From Oscillospiraceae bacterium (GTDB lineage: Bacteria > Bacillota_A > Clostridia > Oscillospirales > Oscillospiraceae), in contig JAETOP010000074.1 of the NCBI GenBank assembly GCA_021771675.1, forward strand, positions 1 to 19,015: 19,015 bases of DNA. The letters are read 5' to 3'. The notes below the pieces were generated by a model. It was not told the origin of the DNA, searched no databases, and was given only the letters and a program-made list of their open reading frames with translations. Within the stretch, counting starts at the first letter, position 1; every line of letters begins with the position of its first letter. Shown in pieces: positions 1 to 6,433 of this stretch. Both the position numbers and the translations under genes were made by a program.

Positions 1-1139
1 TCCCCATTGACCTCCCCAAATTTGAAAATAGTGGTAATCAGGATTTTCCTCATATCTCCACGGAAGAAGGAGGACAGTTCCTCCTTTGTAGAGGCGCTGG
101 TCAAATTGGGAATATCCGAGGCGTTAAAGGTCGCCGTGATCTGTGTTTCCAAATCAATGCGGTCATCTACAATTACAACGGTAGGATTTTTGAGTTCAGG
201 GATCATACGCAGTTTTTGGGCGGCAAATACCATCAGCAGCGATTTGCCGGAGCCTTGAAAATGCCAGATCAGGCCCTTTTTCGGATATCCGGCAAGAACA
301 CGGCTGACAATCATATTCGCGCCCTCAAACTGTTGATAGCGGCAGATGATCTTGTATTTGCGGTACTTTTTATCGGTGGCAAACATGGTGAAAAACTGGA
401 AGATGTCCATCACCTTTTCCGGTTGGATCATATCTTCCACGCTGATCTTCACATCCGCAAGGCTGCCCTCCGCTTTATGGGTGGAGGTGTGCCACGGCCC
501 CCACATATTGATAGGCATATGAACGGAACCGTAGCGGTAGCACTTCCCCTCTGTGGCAAAATTGAATACGTTTGTGACAAACATGGCGGGAATGCTTTTT
601 TCATACGCGGAAATATCTCCAGCGGCGTCAAGCCACGTAATAGCACTGCGGACAGGTGTCTTCAGTTCGCCAATCGCAATGGGAAAGCCGTTGATCAGCA
701 GCACAATATCCAGACGTTTGCCCCCATCCGCCTGAGGATATACCCATTGGTTGGTGACAACATATTCGTTTAGGGCCATGTCCTCTTTGCGCATCGTACC
801 AAAGAATCGAATCGGAACCATGCGGCCATCTTTTCCAAATGGGAAAGAGTTTTCTTCAAACACCAATTTTTTAAACAACTCATTCTGTGTAACCAGGTTG
901 TGCGGCTGTACAGACAGAATAACGGTTCGAAGCTTATAAATGACCTCATCGGCACGGGAAGGTTCCGCCGCGATCTCAGGATTCAATCGGATCAACGCCT
1001 CTTTCACCATGGGTTCCACCATAACATCCGAGTACATGCGTGGAAGATCTTCAGCGGGAATGTATGTCCAGCCATTCTCTTTCAAAATGGAGATTATCAT
1101 TTGCTCCATGGTATTATCTTCATTGAAAAGAGCGTTCAT
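1..1139 (-). CDS. hsdR: Type I restriction enzyme, HsdR subunit (N-terminal part)
   Basis: I translated the minus strand from the ATG at 1139; 379 codons are visible and the gene runs off the left edge. HsdR is the nuclease/translocase subunit of type I restriction-modification: it pumps DNA with ATP and cuts far from the recognition site. Visible motifs are the N-terminal PD-(D/E)xK nuclease (RLD with D144, then GELK with E159 and K161), a Q-tip-like RYQQ around 268-271, Walker A GSGKS at 296-300, and the SF2 motif Ia-like VIVDDRIDL near 322-330. The start is supported by GGGAGAGAG just upstream on the minus strand. The gene begins 16 bp after the Nudix stop, so the two are probably co-transcribed. 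hsdM and hsdS are not in view and should lie to the left if the system is complete. The family call is firm; activity cannot be judged from a fragment. Confidence 0.93.
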   Translation of the reverse strand, partial: MNALFNEDNTMEQMIISILKENGWTYIPAEDLPRMYSDVMVEPMVKEALIRLNPEIAAEPSRADEVIYKLRTVILSVQPHNLVTQNELFKKLVFEENSFPFGKDGRMVPIRFFGTMRKEDMALNEYVVTNQWVYPQADGGKRLDIVLLINGFPIAIGELKTPVRSAITWLDAAGDISAYEKSIPAMFVTNVFNFATEGKCYRYGSVHMPINMWGPWHTSTHKAEGSLADVKISVEDMIQPEKVMDIFQFFTMFATDKKYRKYKIICRYQQFEGANMIVSRVLAGYPKKGLIWHFQGSGKSLLMVFAAQKLRMIPELKNPTVVIVDDRIDLETQITATFNASDIPNLTSASTKEELSSFFRGDMRKILITTIFKFGEVNG

Positions 1140-1155
1140 ATATCTCTCTCCCTTA

Positions 1156-1551
1156 TCATGTTTTGGTTTGCAGTCTTCTCAAAATCCCCTCATCCGCCGG
1201 ACAAAATTCATACTGTGGTATCTCCTCTGGAGTAATCCAGCGAATATCATTGTGCTCCAAAAGCTGGGGCGTTCCCTTAATGATTGCCGCATTGAACAGT
1301 GTCAGATGTACATTCAAATCCGGGTAATCATGGTCAACCTCCATGAACACTTCGCCCACTGAGATAGCGACAGCCAGTTCCTCCCGGCACTCCCGCACCA
1401 GGGCCTGTTCCTTGGTTTCCCCCGGTTCCACCTTTCCGCCCACAAACTCCCACAGCAAGCCCCGCGCCTTATGAGCCGGACGCTGGCAGATTAAAAATCT
1501 GTCTCCGTCCCAGATCAGTGCCGCCACAACCTCTGTCGCTTTTTTCTCCAT
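1156..1551 (-). CDS. Nudix (MutT-like) hydrolase
   Basis: This 131-aa protein starts at the ATG at 1551 (MEKKATEVVAALIWDGDRFL), behind AGGGCGG on the minus strand. The frame stays open further upstream, but that part reads through the divergent def gene and looks non-native. The Nudix box is clear: GGKVEPGE, then REC-REEL. The usual final glycine of the box (GX5EX7REUXEEXGU) is alanine here (EELAV), a tolerated variant. Size and sequence fit the 8-oxo-dGTP/CTP pyrophosphohydrolase group, which removes damaged or non-canonical nucleoside triphosphates in the cytoplasm; the substrate itself is inferred. hsdR follows after 16 bp on the same strand, so both probably share a transcript from the 1552-1654 divergent region. 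Confidence 0.9.
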   Translation of the reverse strand: MEKKATEVVAALIWDGDRFLICQRPAHKARGLLWEFVGGKVEPGETKEQALVRECREELAVAISVGEVFMEVDHDYPDLNVHLTLFNAAIIKGTPQLLEHNDIRWITPEEIPQYEFCPADEGILRRLQTKT

Positions 1552-1570
1552 ACCATTCGCCGCCCTCAAT

Positions 1571-1599
1571 TTGCCTTTTCCCCTCATTTGTGCTATTTT
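1571..1599 (+). promoter_or_regulatory. Candidate promoter for the def operon
   Basis: TTGCCT (1571-1576) and TATTTT (1594-1599) are separated by exactly 17 bp. A TGC directly before the -10 gives an extended -10. It lies about 55 bp upstream of the def start and overlaps the region just upstream of the divergent Nudix gene. It was found by eye and is unsupported otherwise. Confidence 0.35.
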
Positions 1600-1654
1600 A
1601 TTGAGTATACCATAAATTTCCCCCTGGGGGAAGTGCGTAATGGAGGCGCGGTAT

Positions 1655-2065
1655 ATGATACGAGAGATTATGCGAGACGAAGCGTTCCTCTCCCAAAAGG
1701 CCGAACCAGCCACCCTGGAGGACTTACCCGTCGCCCAGGACCTGCTGGACACCCTGACCGCCCACAAGGACAGCTGTGTGGGCATGGCGGCCAACATGAT
1801 CGGCATCTGCAAGCGGATTATCGTCTTTGACAACGAGGGCAGCTATATGGTCATGTTCAACCCGGAGATCGTCAAGAAGTCCGGCCCCTACGAGGCAGAG
1901 GAGGGGTGTCTCTCCCTCACTGGCACTCGGAAGGCCAAACGCTGGCAGTCTATCAAGGTGCAGTATCAGAACGAGCAGTTTCAGACACGTTTCAAGACCT
2001 TCACCGGCTGGACAGCCCAGATCATTCAGCACGAGATTGACCACTGTGAGGGAATTCTGATTTGA
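1655..2065 (+). CDS. def: Peptide deformylase (motif I variant)
   Basis: This 136-aa protein has the three peptide deformylase motifs. Motif I is VGMAANMIG (42-50), motif II is EGCLS (metal ligand C85), and motif III is QHEIDH (H126, E127, H130). The enzyme removes the formyl group from the N-terminal methionine of new proteins, using an Fe/Zn ion held by the Cys and two His. I chose the ATG at 1655 because GGAGG lies 7 bp upstream; an in-frame ATG at 1640 has a poorer site. The family's motif I normally reads GxGxAAxQ, with Gln helping catalysis (Q50 in E. coli). Here that position is Met48. Short clostridial deformylase-like proteins with this variant exist as I recall, so activity is uncertain although all metal ligands are intact. 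It heads a plus-strand run with the phosphoesterase gene 16 bp downstream. Confidence 0.88.
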   Translation: MIREIMRDEAFLSQKAEPATLEDLPVAQDLLDTLTAHKDSCVGMAANMIGICKRIIVFDNEGSYMVMFNPEIVKKSGPYEAEEGCLSLTGTRKAKRWQSIKVQYQNEQFQTRFKTFTGWTAQIIQHEIDHCEGILI

Positions 2066-2081
2066 ACCGGGAGGCCTGTAC

Positions 2082-2543
2082 ATGAAACGTGTCCTCATCT
2101 TATCCGACACCCACGGCCTGCTGCGGCCGGAGGTGCTGGAATACCTGTCCCAGGCTGACATTATCATCCACGGCGGCGACATCAACACCCAGGCCATTGT
2201 GGACAGGCTCCGGGAGTACGCCCCGCTCTATATTGTCCGGGGGAACAACGATAAGGACTGGGCGGAGGGACTCCCGCAAAGCCTCACATTTTCCATCGAG
2301 GGCGTCCGTTTCTTCCTGATTCACAATAAGAGGGATGTCCCTCCAGATTTATCCGATACGGATGTGGTGGTTTACGGCCACTCCCACAAGTACGCCTGTG
2401 AGGAGCGGAATGGCGTTCTGAGGCTGAACCCCGGCAGCTGTGGACGGCGGCGCTTTGACCAGGAGATTACCTTTGCCGTCATGACCGTTGATGGAGGACA
2501 TATTCAGGTTGAGAAAGTGATGATTCCCCATGAAAAGAAGTAA
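2082..2543 (+). CDS. YfcE/MJ0936-type metallophosphoesterase
   Basis: This 153-aa protein is a small calcineurin-like phosphodiesterase. The binuclear metal-site motifs are in order: DTH (D9, H11), GGD (D33), GNND (54-57), H81 in place of the usual Gly-His context, and GHSH (99-102). Members hydrolyse phosphodiester model substrates with Mn; the natural substrate is mostly unknown. The start at 2082 follows GGGAGG by about 8 bp and lies 16 bp after the def stop, so it is very probably translated from the same mRNA. Length is a little short of the usual 155-185 aa, but no motif is missing. It is cytoplasmic, with no signal peptide or membrane segment. Confidence 0.88.
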   Translation: MKRVLILSDTHGLLRPEVLEYLSQADIIIHGGDINTQAIVDRLREYAPLYIVRGNNDKDWAEGLPQSLTFSIEGVRFFLIHNKRDVPPDLSDTDVVVYGHSHKYACEERNGVLRLNPGSCGRRRFDQEITFAVMTVDGGHIQVEKVMIPHEKK

Positions 2544-2642
2544 CGCGATAGAACTGGGTCTGACCATTCCCCTCCAGCGGCACTTGCGCCTCAAAGCGCT
2601 CCCTGATCCTCAAGAACCGGATCGCCGTTTCTGGAGGACGTA

Positions 2643-2789
2643 ATGGCGGCGGAGCTGGCCTTGGATACAACTGTCCAAAGCCAGCCCCTGCTGGATCGGC
2701 TGGTCAACGCCAAACCAAGCCGCTGTGTGGGCGCTGAAGGCTTGGGCATGGCGGCGGAACGGCTGGCGGATATGCTTTCCCGCATCTGA
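2643..2789 (+). CDS. Small 48-codon ORF or gene remnant before yaaA
   Basis: The ATG at 2643 has a good Shine-Dalgarno (GGAGG, 5 bp spacing) and opens a 48-aa frame beginning MAAELALDTT and ending AERLADMLSRI. It stops 14 bp before yaaA. A 37-codon frame (2530-2643) begins inside the phosphoesterase gene and ends at a TAATG overlap with this ATG. I do not recognise the sequence. The in-frame residues upstream of the ATG (GSPFLEDV) read like ordinary protein, so this could be the C-terminal remnant of a decayed gene rather than an intact small gene. The 2544-2803 interval otherwise holds nothing I can support. Confidence 0.35.
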   Translation: MAAELALDTTVQSQPLLDRLVNAKPSRCVGAEGLGMAAERLADMLSRI

Positions 2790-2803
2790 AAGGAGGGGCC
2801 TCT

Positions 2804-3562
2804 ATGCGCATTATCATTTCCCCGGCGAAGAAAATGGTGGTGGACACGGACAGCTTTGCCGTGGACAGCCTGCCGCAGTTTCTGGAGCAGACGGAGCGGC
2901 TGAAAACTGTCCTTCAGGGTATGTCTCCCAAAGATTTGCAAGCCCTTTGGAAGTGCAATGACGCCATTGCCAAGCTGAATGTGGAACGGCTGGAGCAGAT
3001 AGACCTGCGCCGTAATCTCACTCCGGCGGTTCTCTCCTACGAGGGCATCCAGTACCGCTACATGGCCCCCGGCGTGATGGAAGTGACCCACCTGGACTAT
3101 CTCCGGGAGCACCTGCGCATCCTCTCCGGCTTCTACGGTCTGCTGCGGCCTTTCGACGGCGTGACTCCCTATCGGCTGGAGATGCAGGCAAAGCTGGCAG
3201 TGGACGGCTGCCGGGATCTGTATCAGTTCTGGGGCAGCCGCCTGGCCCGGCAGCTGGCCTCAGAGACGGACGTGGTGCTGAATCTGGCCTCCAGGGAGTA
3301 CAGCAGAGTGGTGGAGGCCTATCTGCCCAAAACCGTCCGGTTTGTCACCTGTGCCTTTGGAGAACTGAAAGACGGCAGGGTCGTTGAAAAGGGTACCAAA
3401 TGTAAAATGGCTCGCGGGCAGATGGTGCGCTGGCTGGCGGAAAACCAAATCAAAAGTCCGGAGGATCTCCGAGCCTTTGACCAGCTGGACTATCAATTCT
3501 GCCGTTCCATTTCGGTGCGGAACCACACGATATTTCTTTGGATACAGTCCCCCAAGGATTGA
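2804..3562 (+). CDS. yaaA: YaaA family peroxide stress protein
   Basis: This is a full-length 252-aa member of the UPF0246/YaaA family. Signature stretches are SPAKKM at the N-terminus, LSGFYGLLRPFD with YRLEMQ in the middle, NLASREYS, and GTKCKMARGQMVRWL near the C-terminus. In E. coli YaaA is induced by peroxide and limits intracellular free iron, which lowers Fenton damage; it is cytoplasmic and binds DNA. The start has an excellent site (AAAGGAGGGG) upstream. It closes the plus-strand run begun by def, and a hairpin terminator overlaps its stop codon. The family identity is certain; the biochemical role in clostridia is taken from E. coli. Confidence 0.95.
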   Translation: MRIIISPAKKMVVDTDSFAVDSLPQFLEQTERLKTVLQGMSPKDLQALWKCNDAIAKLNVERLEQIDLRRNLTPAVLSYEGIQYRYMAPGVMEVTHLDYLREHLRILSGFYGLLRPFDGVTPYRLEMQAKLAVDGCRDLYQFWGSRLARQLASETDVVLNLASREYSRVVEAYLPKTVRFVTCAFGELKDGRVVEKGTKCKMARGQMVRWLAENQIKSPEDLRAFDQLDYQFCRSISVRNHTIFLWIQSPKD

Positions 3563-3590
3563 GCCGCTTCCTGGCCGGGAGCGGCTTAAT
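3562..3590 (+). terminator. Hairpin terminator after yaaA
   Basis: AGCCGCT (3562-3568) pairs perfectly with AGCGGCT (3580-3586). The stem extends by TCC/GGG (one wobble) around a 5-nt loop. It overlaps the yaaA stop codon. The following tract TTAATATT is only moderately T-rich, so termination may be partial. Confidence 0.6.
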
Positions 3591-3728
3591 ATTCCGCGCT
3601 CAGCAGGAAATCTGCGACGTGCATTGTTTTGATCCCCTGATAATTTTCGTCTATCTGTTCGCTGATATATATGGATGTCTGTATATTGCTAAAGTATATG
3701 GTTATAACCGCAATACGTTCTTTAAATT

Positions 3729-3761
3729 AAAAGTTTTGCGGTTTATATCCGTAAAACTTTT
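3729..3761. terminator. AT-rich hairpin, probable bidirectional terminator
   Basis: AAAAGTTTTGCGG (3729-3741) pairs with CCGTAAAACTTTT (3749-3761) over 13 bp with a single G-T wobble and a 7-nt loop, TTTATAT. A-run and T-run flanks on both sides suit termination on either strand. It sits in the 260-bp gap between yaaA and the tocopherol-cyclase-like gene, which otherwise shows no gene. Confidence 0.5.
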
Positions 3762-3819
3762 TCAGCAAGACAGCTTTGACGGCCTCCATCATTGAGAAAC
3801 ATCCCATATAAAATCCCCA

Positions 3820-3839
3820 GATTCAGGGAAAACTGAATC
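3820..3839 (+). promoter_or_regulatory. Small hairpin just before the tocopherol-cyclase-like gene
   Basis: GATTCAG and CTGAATC pair perfectly over 7 bp around GGAAAA. The hairpin ends 2 bp before the AGGGTG ribosome site, so it could influence translation. That role is inferred from position only. Confidence 0.3.
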
Positions 3840-3852
3840 CAGGGTGATAAAA

Positions 3853-4749
3853 GTGACACGTTTTTTCCACGGCACAAACAGGACAGGCCCCTATTTTGAG
3901 GGCTGGTACTTCAAGCACCAGAATCCGCGGGGGCAGACCCTGGCGCTGATCCCAGCGTTCCATATTGACAGAGAAGGACGCCATACCGCCTCTCTTCAGA
4001 TCATTTCAAAAGATCAGGCGTGGTGGCTGGAGTACCCGGCGTCACAGCTTCAAATCTCCCGGCGACCCTTTCAGGTGCAAATCGGGCAGTCCAGTTTCGG
4101 CGGGCAGGGGATCGACCTCTATATCCAGCAGGACGGTCTCTCCCTCCAAGGGGCTCTGCGCTACGGCCCCTTTACCGCCCTCCGATCAGACATCATGGGG
4201 CCGTTCCGGTTCTTCGCTGGGATGCAGTGCTCCCACGGCATCATCAGCATGGGGCACTCTCTGAGCGGAACGCTTGAGTTGAACGGCGAATGCCTGGATT
4301 TCTCCGGCGGAACCGGGTATATCGAGACAGACCGGGGCCGCTCCTTTCCAAGCAAATACCTCTGGACCCAGTGCGTCTGGGACGGGCCGGAGCGGGGCAG
4401 TCTGATGCTTGCCATCGCGACGATCCCTCTGCCTGTGGGCGGCTTCACCGGCTGCATCTGCTCTGTCTTTTGTGGAGGCCGGGAATACCGTCTGGCAACC
4501 TACCGGGGCGTCAAAATCGAGACGTGGTCCTCCTCCGGCGCGGTAATCCGTCAGGGGAAGTATCGCCTGGAGGCGGAACTGCTGAACGAACGGCGGCAGT
4601 CCCTCCGGGCCCCAGTGGAGGGCCGCATGGAGCGCACCATCCACGAGAGCCTCTGTGCGGAGGTGCGCTACCGCTTCTGGCACGGGGACAGGCTCCTGTT
4701 TCAGCATACGGATTCCAATGCCAGCTTTGAGTACTCCTCAGCAGACTGA
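3853..4749 (+). CDS. Tocopherol-cyclase-like family protein
   Basis: This is a 298-aa protein from a GTG at 3853, which has AGGGTG 6 bp upstream; a GTG three codons earlier (3844) is in frame but badly spaced. Family signatures are GPYFEGWYFKHQ near the N-terminus and GTGYIETDRGRSFPSKYLW around residues 143-161. They match the lipocalin-like tocopherol cyclase family (Pfam Tocopherol_cycl). Plant and cyanobacterial members close the chromanol ring of vitamin E. Anaerobic Bacillota do not make tocopherol, so the role here is unknown and presumably concerns another hydrophobic ligand. There is no signal peptide or membrane segment. It stands alone, with a terminator upstream and a gene-free stretch downstream. 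The family call is good; function is open. Confidence 0.82.
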   Translation: MTRFFHGTNRTGPYFEGWYFKHQNPRGQTLALIPAFHIDREGRHTASLQIISKDQAWWLEYPASQLQISRRPFQVQIGQSSFGGQGIDLYIQQDGLSLQGALRYGPFTALRSDIMGPFRFFAGMQCSHGIISMGHSLSGTLELNGECLDFSGGTGYIETDRGRSFPSKYLWTQCVWDGPERGSLMLAIATIPLPVGGFTGCICSVFCGGREYRLATYRGVKIETWSSSGAVIRQGKYRLEAELLNERRQSLRAPVEGRMERTIHESLCAEVRYRFWHGDRLLFQHTDSNASFEYSSAD

Positions 4750-5113
4750 TTGCCGATACACGATTTTGACAGTCCGCACTATGCCTTGAGTTTTTATTCT
4801 GCCTTATCTTTGGATATAGCCCCGTAGAATTTGAGGGCCTGCCCTGACAGAAAACTGTTGCTAAACCTTCCTACCAGAGTTACAATGCAGACGGCATAAA
4901 GCAGGAAACGCTTCCCGCTCAGCGCCGGCAGAAAACTGACGGCCAGAGGCAGGAAGCATTTCTGACCACAGAACCTGCCACAGACGCCGCCGGAACATAC
5001 GGAGGACAGCCCGTTAAAGAGGCTTACAGATAAAGTCAAATCCAGCGGAAACGGCCAAAAGGAGCAAAAACAAGCCCAAAAAGTTTACAAAATCTTTTCG
5101 CATCCGTAAGGTC
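4750..5113. other. Gene-free stretch left of the attachment site
   Basis: I see no supportable gene on either strand. An 81-codon minus-strand frame here (4794-5039) lacks a good ribosome site and resembles no family. The decamer CAGAAAACTG occurs twice (near 4848 and 4931). I searched the plus strand for the body of the RNA whose 3' end lies at 5114-5141. I found no tRNA cloverleaf, no GGGGACG-type 5' end, no TTCGAC near a 5' end and no tmRNA-like tag ending in Ala-Ala-stop. Confidence 0.5.
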
Positions 5114-5141
5114 GAGAGTTCGATCCTCTTCGTCTCCACCA
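5114..5141 (+). other. 3' end of a tRNA-like RNA (tmRNA-like T-arm and acceptor strand)
   Basis: GAGAG (5114-5118), the 7-nt loop TTCGATC and CTCTT (5126-5130) form a T-arm with one wobble. Then comes the acceptor strand CGTCTCC, discriminator A5138 and encoded CCA (5139-5141). U at the position equivalent to 70 plus A73 is the alanine-acceptor pattern shared by tRNA-Ala and tmRNA. From memory, CGTCTCCACCA is also how Bacillus ssrA ends. The T-stem pairs here but not at the right-hand copy (CCTGA cannot pair with CTCTT), so the left side is the RNA-gene side. No RNA body is recognisable upstream, so this may be a fragment left by serial insertions. Confidence 0.55.
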
Positions 5142-5142
5142 C
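5119..5142 (+). other. attL core (24-bp direct repeat)
   Basis: The 24 bp beginning TTCGATCCTC and ending CTCCACCAC are identical to 16399-16422 in the same orientation. The repeat covers the T-loop, T-stem 3' strand and acceptor end of the tRNA-like 3' end. That is the classic crossover region for tyrosine recombinases that target tRNA or tmRNA genes. The integrase gene lies 66 bp away. Confidence 0.88.
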
Positions 5143-5143
5143 G

Positions 5144-5179
5144 AAAAAGCCTGTAACTGCAATGGTTACAGGCTTTTTT
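5144..5179. terminator. Strong bidirectional terminator beside attL
   Basis: A 14-bp perfect stem (5144-5157 with 5165-5178) around the loop TGCAATG has an A-run on the left and a T-run on the right, so it can stop transcription both ways. It would terminate the RNA gene whose 3' end is at 5141 and also the integrase transcript arriving on the minus strand. It lies inside the element, which therefore supplies a replacement terminator to its target gene. Confidence 0.85.
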
Positions 5180-5187
5180 CATGCCCG

Positions 5188-5211
5188 TTGACCCTTTATT
5201 TGACCCTTTAT
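5188..5211. repeat. 12-bp tandem repeat, candidate integrase arm sites (left)
   Basis: TTGACCCTTTAT occurs twice back to back (5188-5199 and 5200-5211), overlapping the integrase stop codon. The same pair, slightly degenerate, recurs inside the right end at 16265-16288 in the same orientation. Paired short repeats inside both element ends are the layout of arm-type sites bound by the N-terminal domain of tyrosine integrases; that function is inferred. Confidence 0.6.
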
Positions 5212-6383
5212 GCGTTAGTAACACTATGGATATAGTGTTCCATTCTGGACGCACTGTCACGCCGCATTTGATCTGATACATGGCCGTACACATCCAACGT
5301 AAAGCTGGCTGTGGCATGGCCTAGATTCTCCTGCACCATCTTGATGCTATCCCCACTTTGGATGGAGGAGATGGCAAAACTATGGCGCAGGTCGTGGAAG
5401 CGAACTTCCGTCTGTCCAATGACATTCAGTGCCGCTTTGCAATGCTTACGGACAGTTACCGGGGAAAGATGGCGTCCAAATTCATCAGTGAATACCAGAC
5501 GGGATTCTTCCCATGCAGTTCCTGCTTGCTGCCGCATAGCGTCTTGCCGCTGGCGCTGCTGCTTTAGGATTGCCATTACGGAGGGAGCCGCTGAGATCAA
5601 CCGGGCCTTTCCGTTTTTAGGAGAGATAAACCGGTAGCCGCCACCTCTCTCGTAGCTTCTTTGAAGCTGCTTATCTACCAGAATCGTATTGGTGTCGAAG
5701 TTAACACATTCCCACATCAGCCCCAGCAGTTCCCCCTGACGCATACCTGTAAACAGGCCAAGCTGGAAAATCGCCTCAAAGTCATCACCGCGGATAGCCG
5801 TCAGGAACTTGGTAACATTTTCATCCGCCAAAGGGTGAATATTGGGCTTTTCCACGCGAGGCGGCTTGCAGGCGCTGGTTGGATTAACACGGATCAGTCC
5901 CAACTGCACTGCCTGCTGCAATGCCCGGTGCAGAACGCCATGTAGATCCTTAATTGTTTTGGGCGACAGGGGTTTTCGCTCATCATCACCACGCAGCAGT
6001 CGATTATAAAGTTTTTGAATTGTCGGAGCATCCAGTGCAGATAAACGCATCTGACCCAAGTAGGGTCGGATGTTATTTTTTGCGTGGGTACGGTAAGAAA
6101 CCAGTGTCAGTGGCTTTACATCTGGCGTGTATTCTTCCAGCCAAGCATCCAGCCACTGATCCACAGTCATTTTGCAGGGTTCAATATACGTTCCGTTGTC
6201 CAGTTCGGATGTGACTTCTGTCAGTCTCATCCGAACTTCCTTCTGTGTTTTGCCGTAAACGGATTTCTGGATCTGTTTTCCCGTCTTGGGATCTATGCCG
6301 GTGGTGAAACGGGCCTCCCAGCGTCCATCGGAGCGCTTGCGGATAGTGCCGCCACCCTTGGCGTTCTTTGTATTGCTTCTCAA
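5208..6383 (-). CDS. int: Tyrosine recombinase / integrase
   Basis: This 391-aa protein catalyses site-specific insertion and excision of the element. The N-terminus (about 11-57, GGTIRKRSDGRWEARF onward) is an AP2-like arm-binding domain. Residues about 70-170 form the SAM-like core-binding domain. The catalytic domain has R215 (TGMRQGE), a probable beta-hairpin lysine K256, H330 and R333 (HDLRH), H356 (LGH) and nucleophile Y366 (DVYGH), so the set is complete. The start is a TTG at 6383 with GAGG about 5 bp upstream; no ATG occurs until residue 52, inside the domain, so TTG is accepted. The gene's 3' end faces attL 66 bp away, the usual arrangement. It belongs to the Tn916/ICE-type integrase class common in Bacillota elements. 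Confidence 0.95.
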   Translation of the reverse strand: MRSNTKNAKGGGTIRKRSDGRWEARFTTGIDPKTGKQIQKSVYGKTQKEVRMRLTEVTSELDNGTYIEPCKMTVDQWLDAWLEEYTPDVKPLTLVSYRTHAKNNIRPYLGQMRLSALDAPTIQKLYNRLLRGDDERKPLSPKTIKDLHGVLHRALQQAVQLGLIRVNPTSACKPPRVEKPNIHPLADENVTKFLTAIRGDDFEAIFQLGLFTGMRQGELLGLMWECVNFDTNTILVDKQLQRSYERGGGYRFISPKNGKARLISAAPSVMAILKQQRQRQDAMRQQAGTAWEESRLVFTDEFGRHLSPVTVRKHCKAALNVIGQTEVRFHDLRHSFAISSIQSGDSIKMVQENLGHATASFTLDVYGHVSDQMRRDSASRMEHYIHSVTNA

Positions 6384-6433
6384 GTCTACCTCGCTTTCCT
6401 CTGAAATTATAAAACGGCCAGTCAGTCCGTTGT

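Noticed and set aside
216..773. 185-codon plus-strand frame
   Set aside because: It is antisense to hsdR, which has nuclease and Walker motifs on the other strand.
1640..1654. Upstream ATG at 1640 as the def start
   Set aside because: The ATG at 1655 has the better spaced GGAGG, and the shorter protein fits the family N-terminus.
4794..5039. 81-codon cysteine-rich minus-strand frame
   Set aside because: No convincing ribosome site, no family resemblance and isolated position; could not be supported as a gene.
4750..5141. Complete tmRNA or tRNA gene
   Set aside because: Only the T-arm and acceptor 3' strand are visible. No matching 5' acceptor strand, D-arm, tag frame or TTCGAC near a 5' end was found by eye.
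5036..5317. Minus-strand 93-codon frame containing GGDEEDRTLDL
   Set aside because: This peptide is the antisense translation of the tRNA-like 3' end, a familiar annotation artefact, and it also overlaps the integrase gene.
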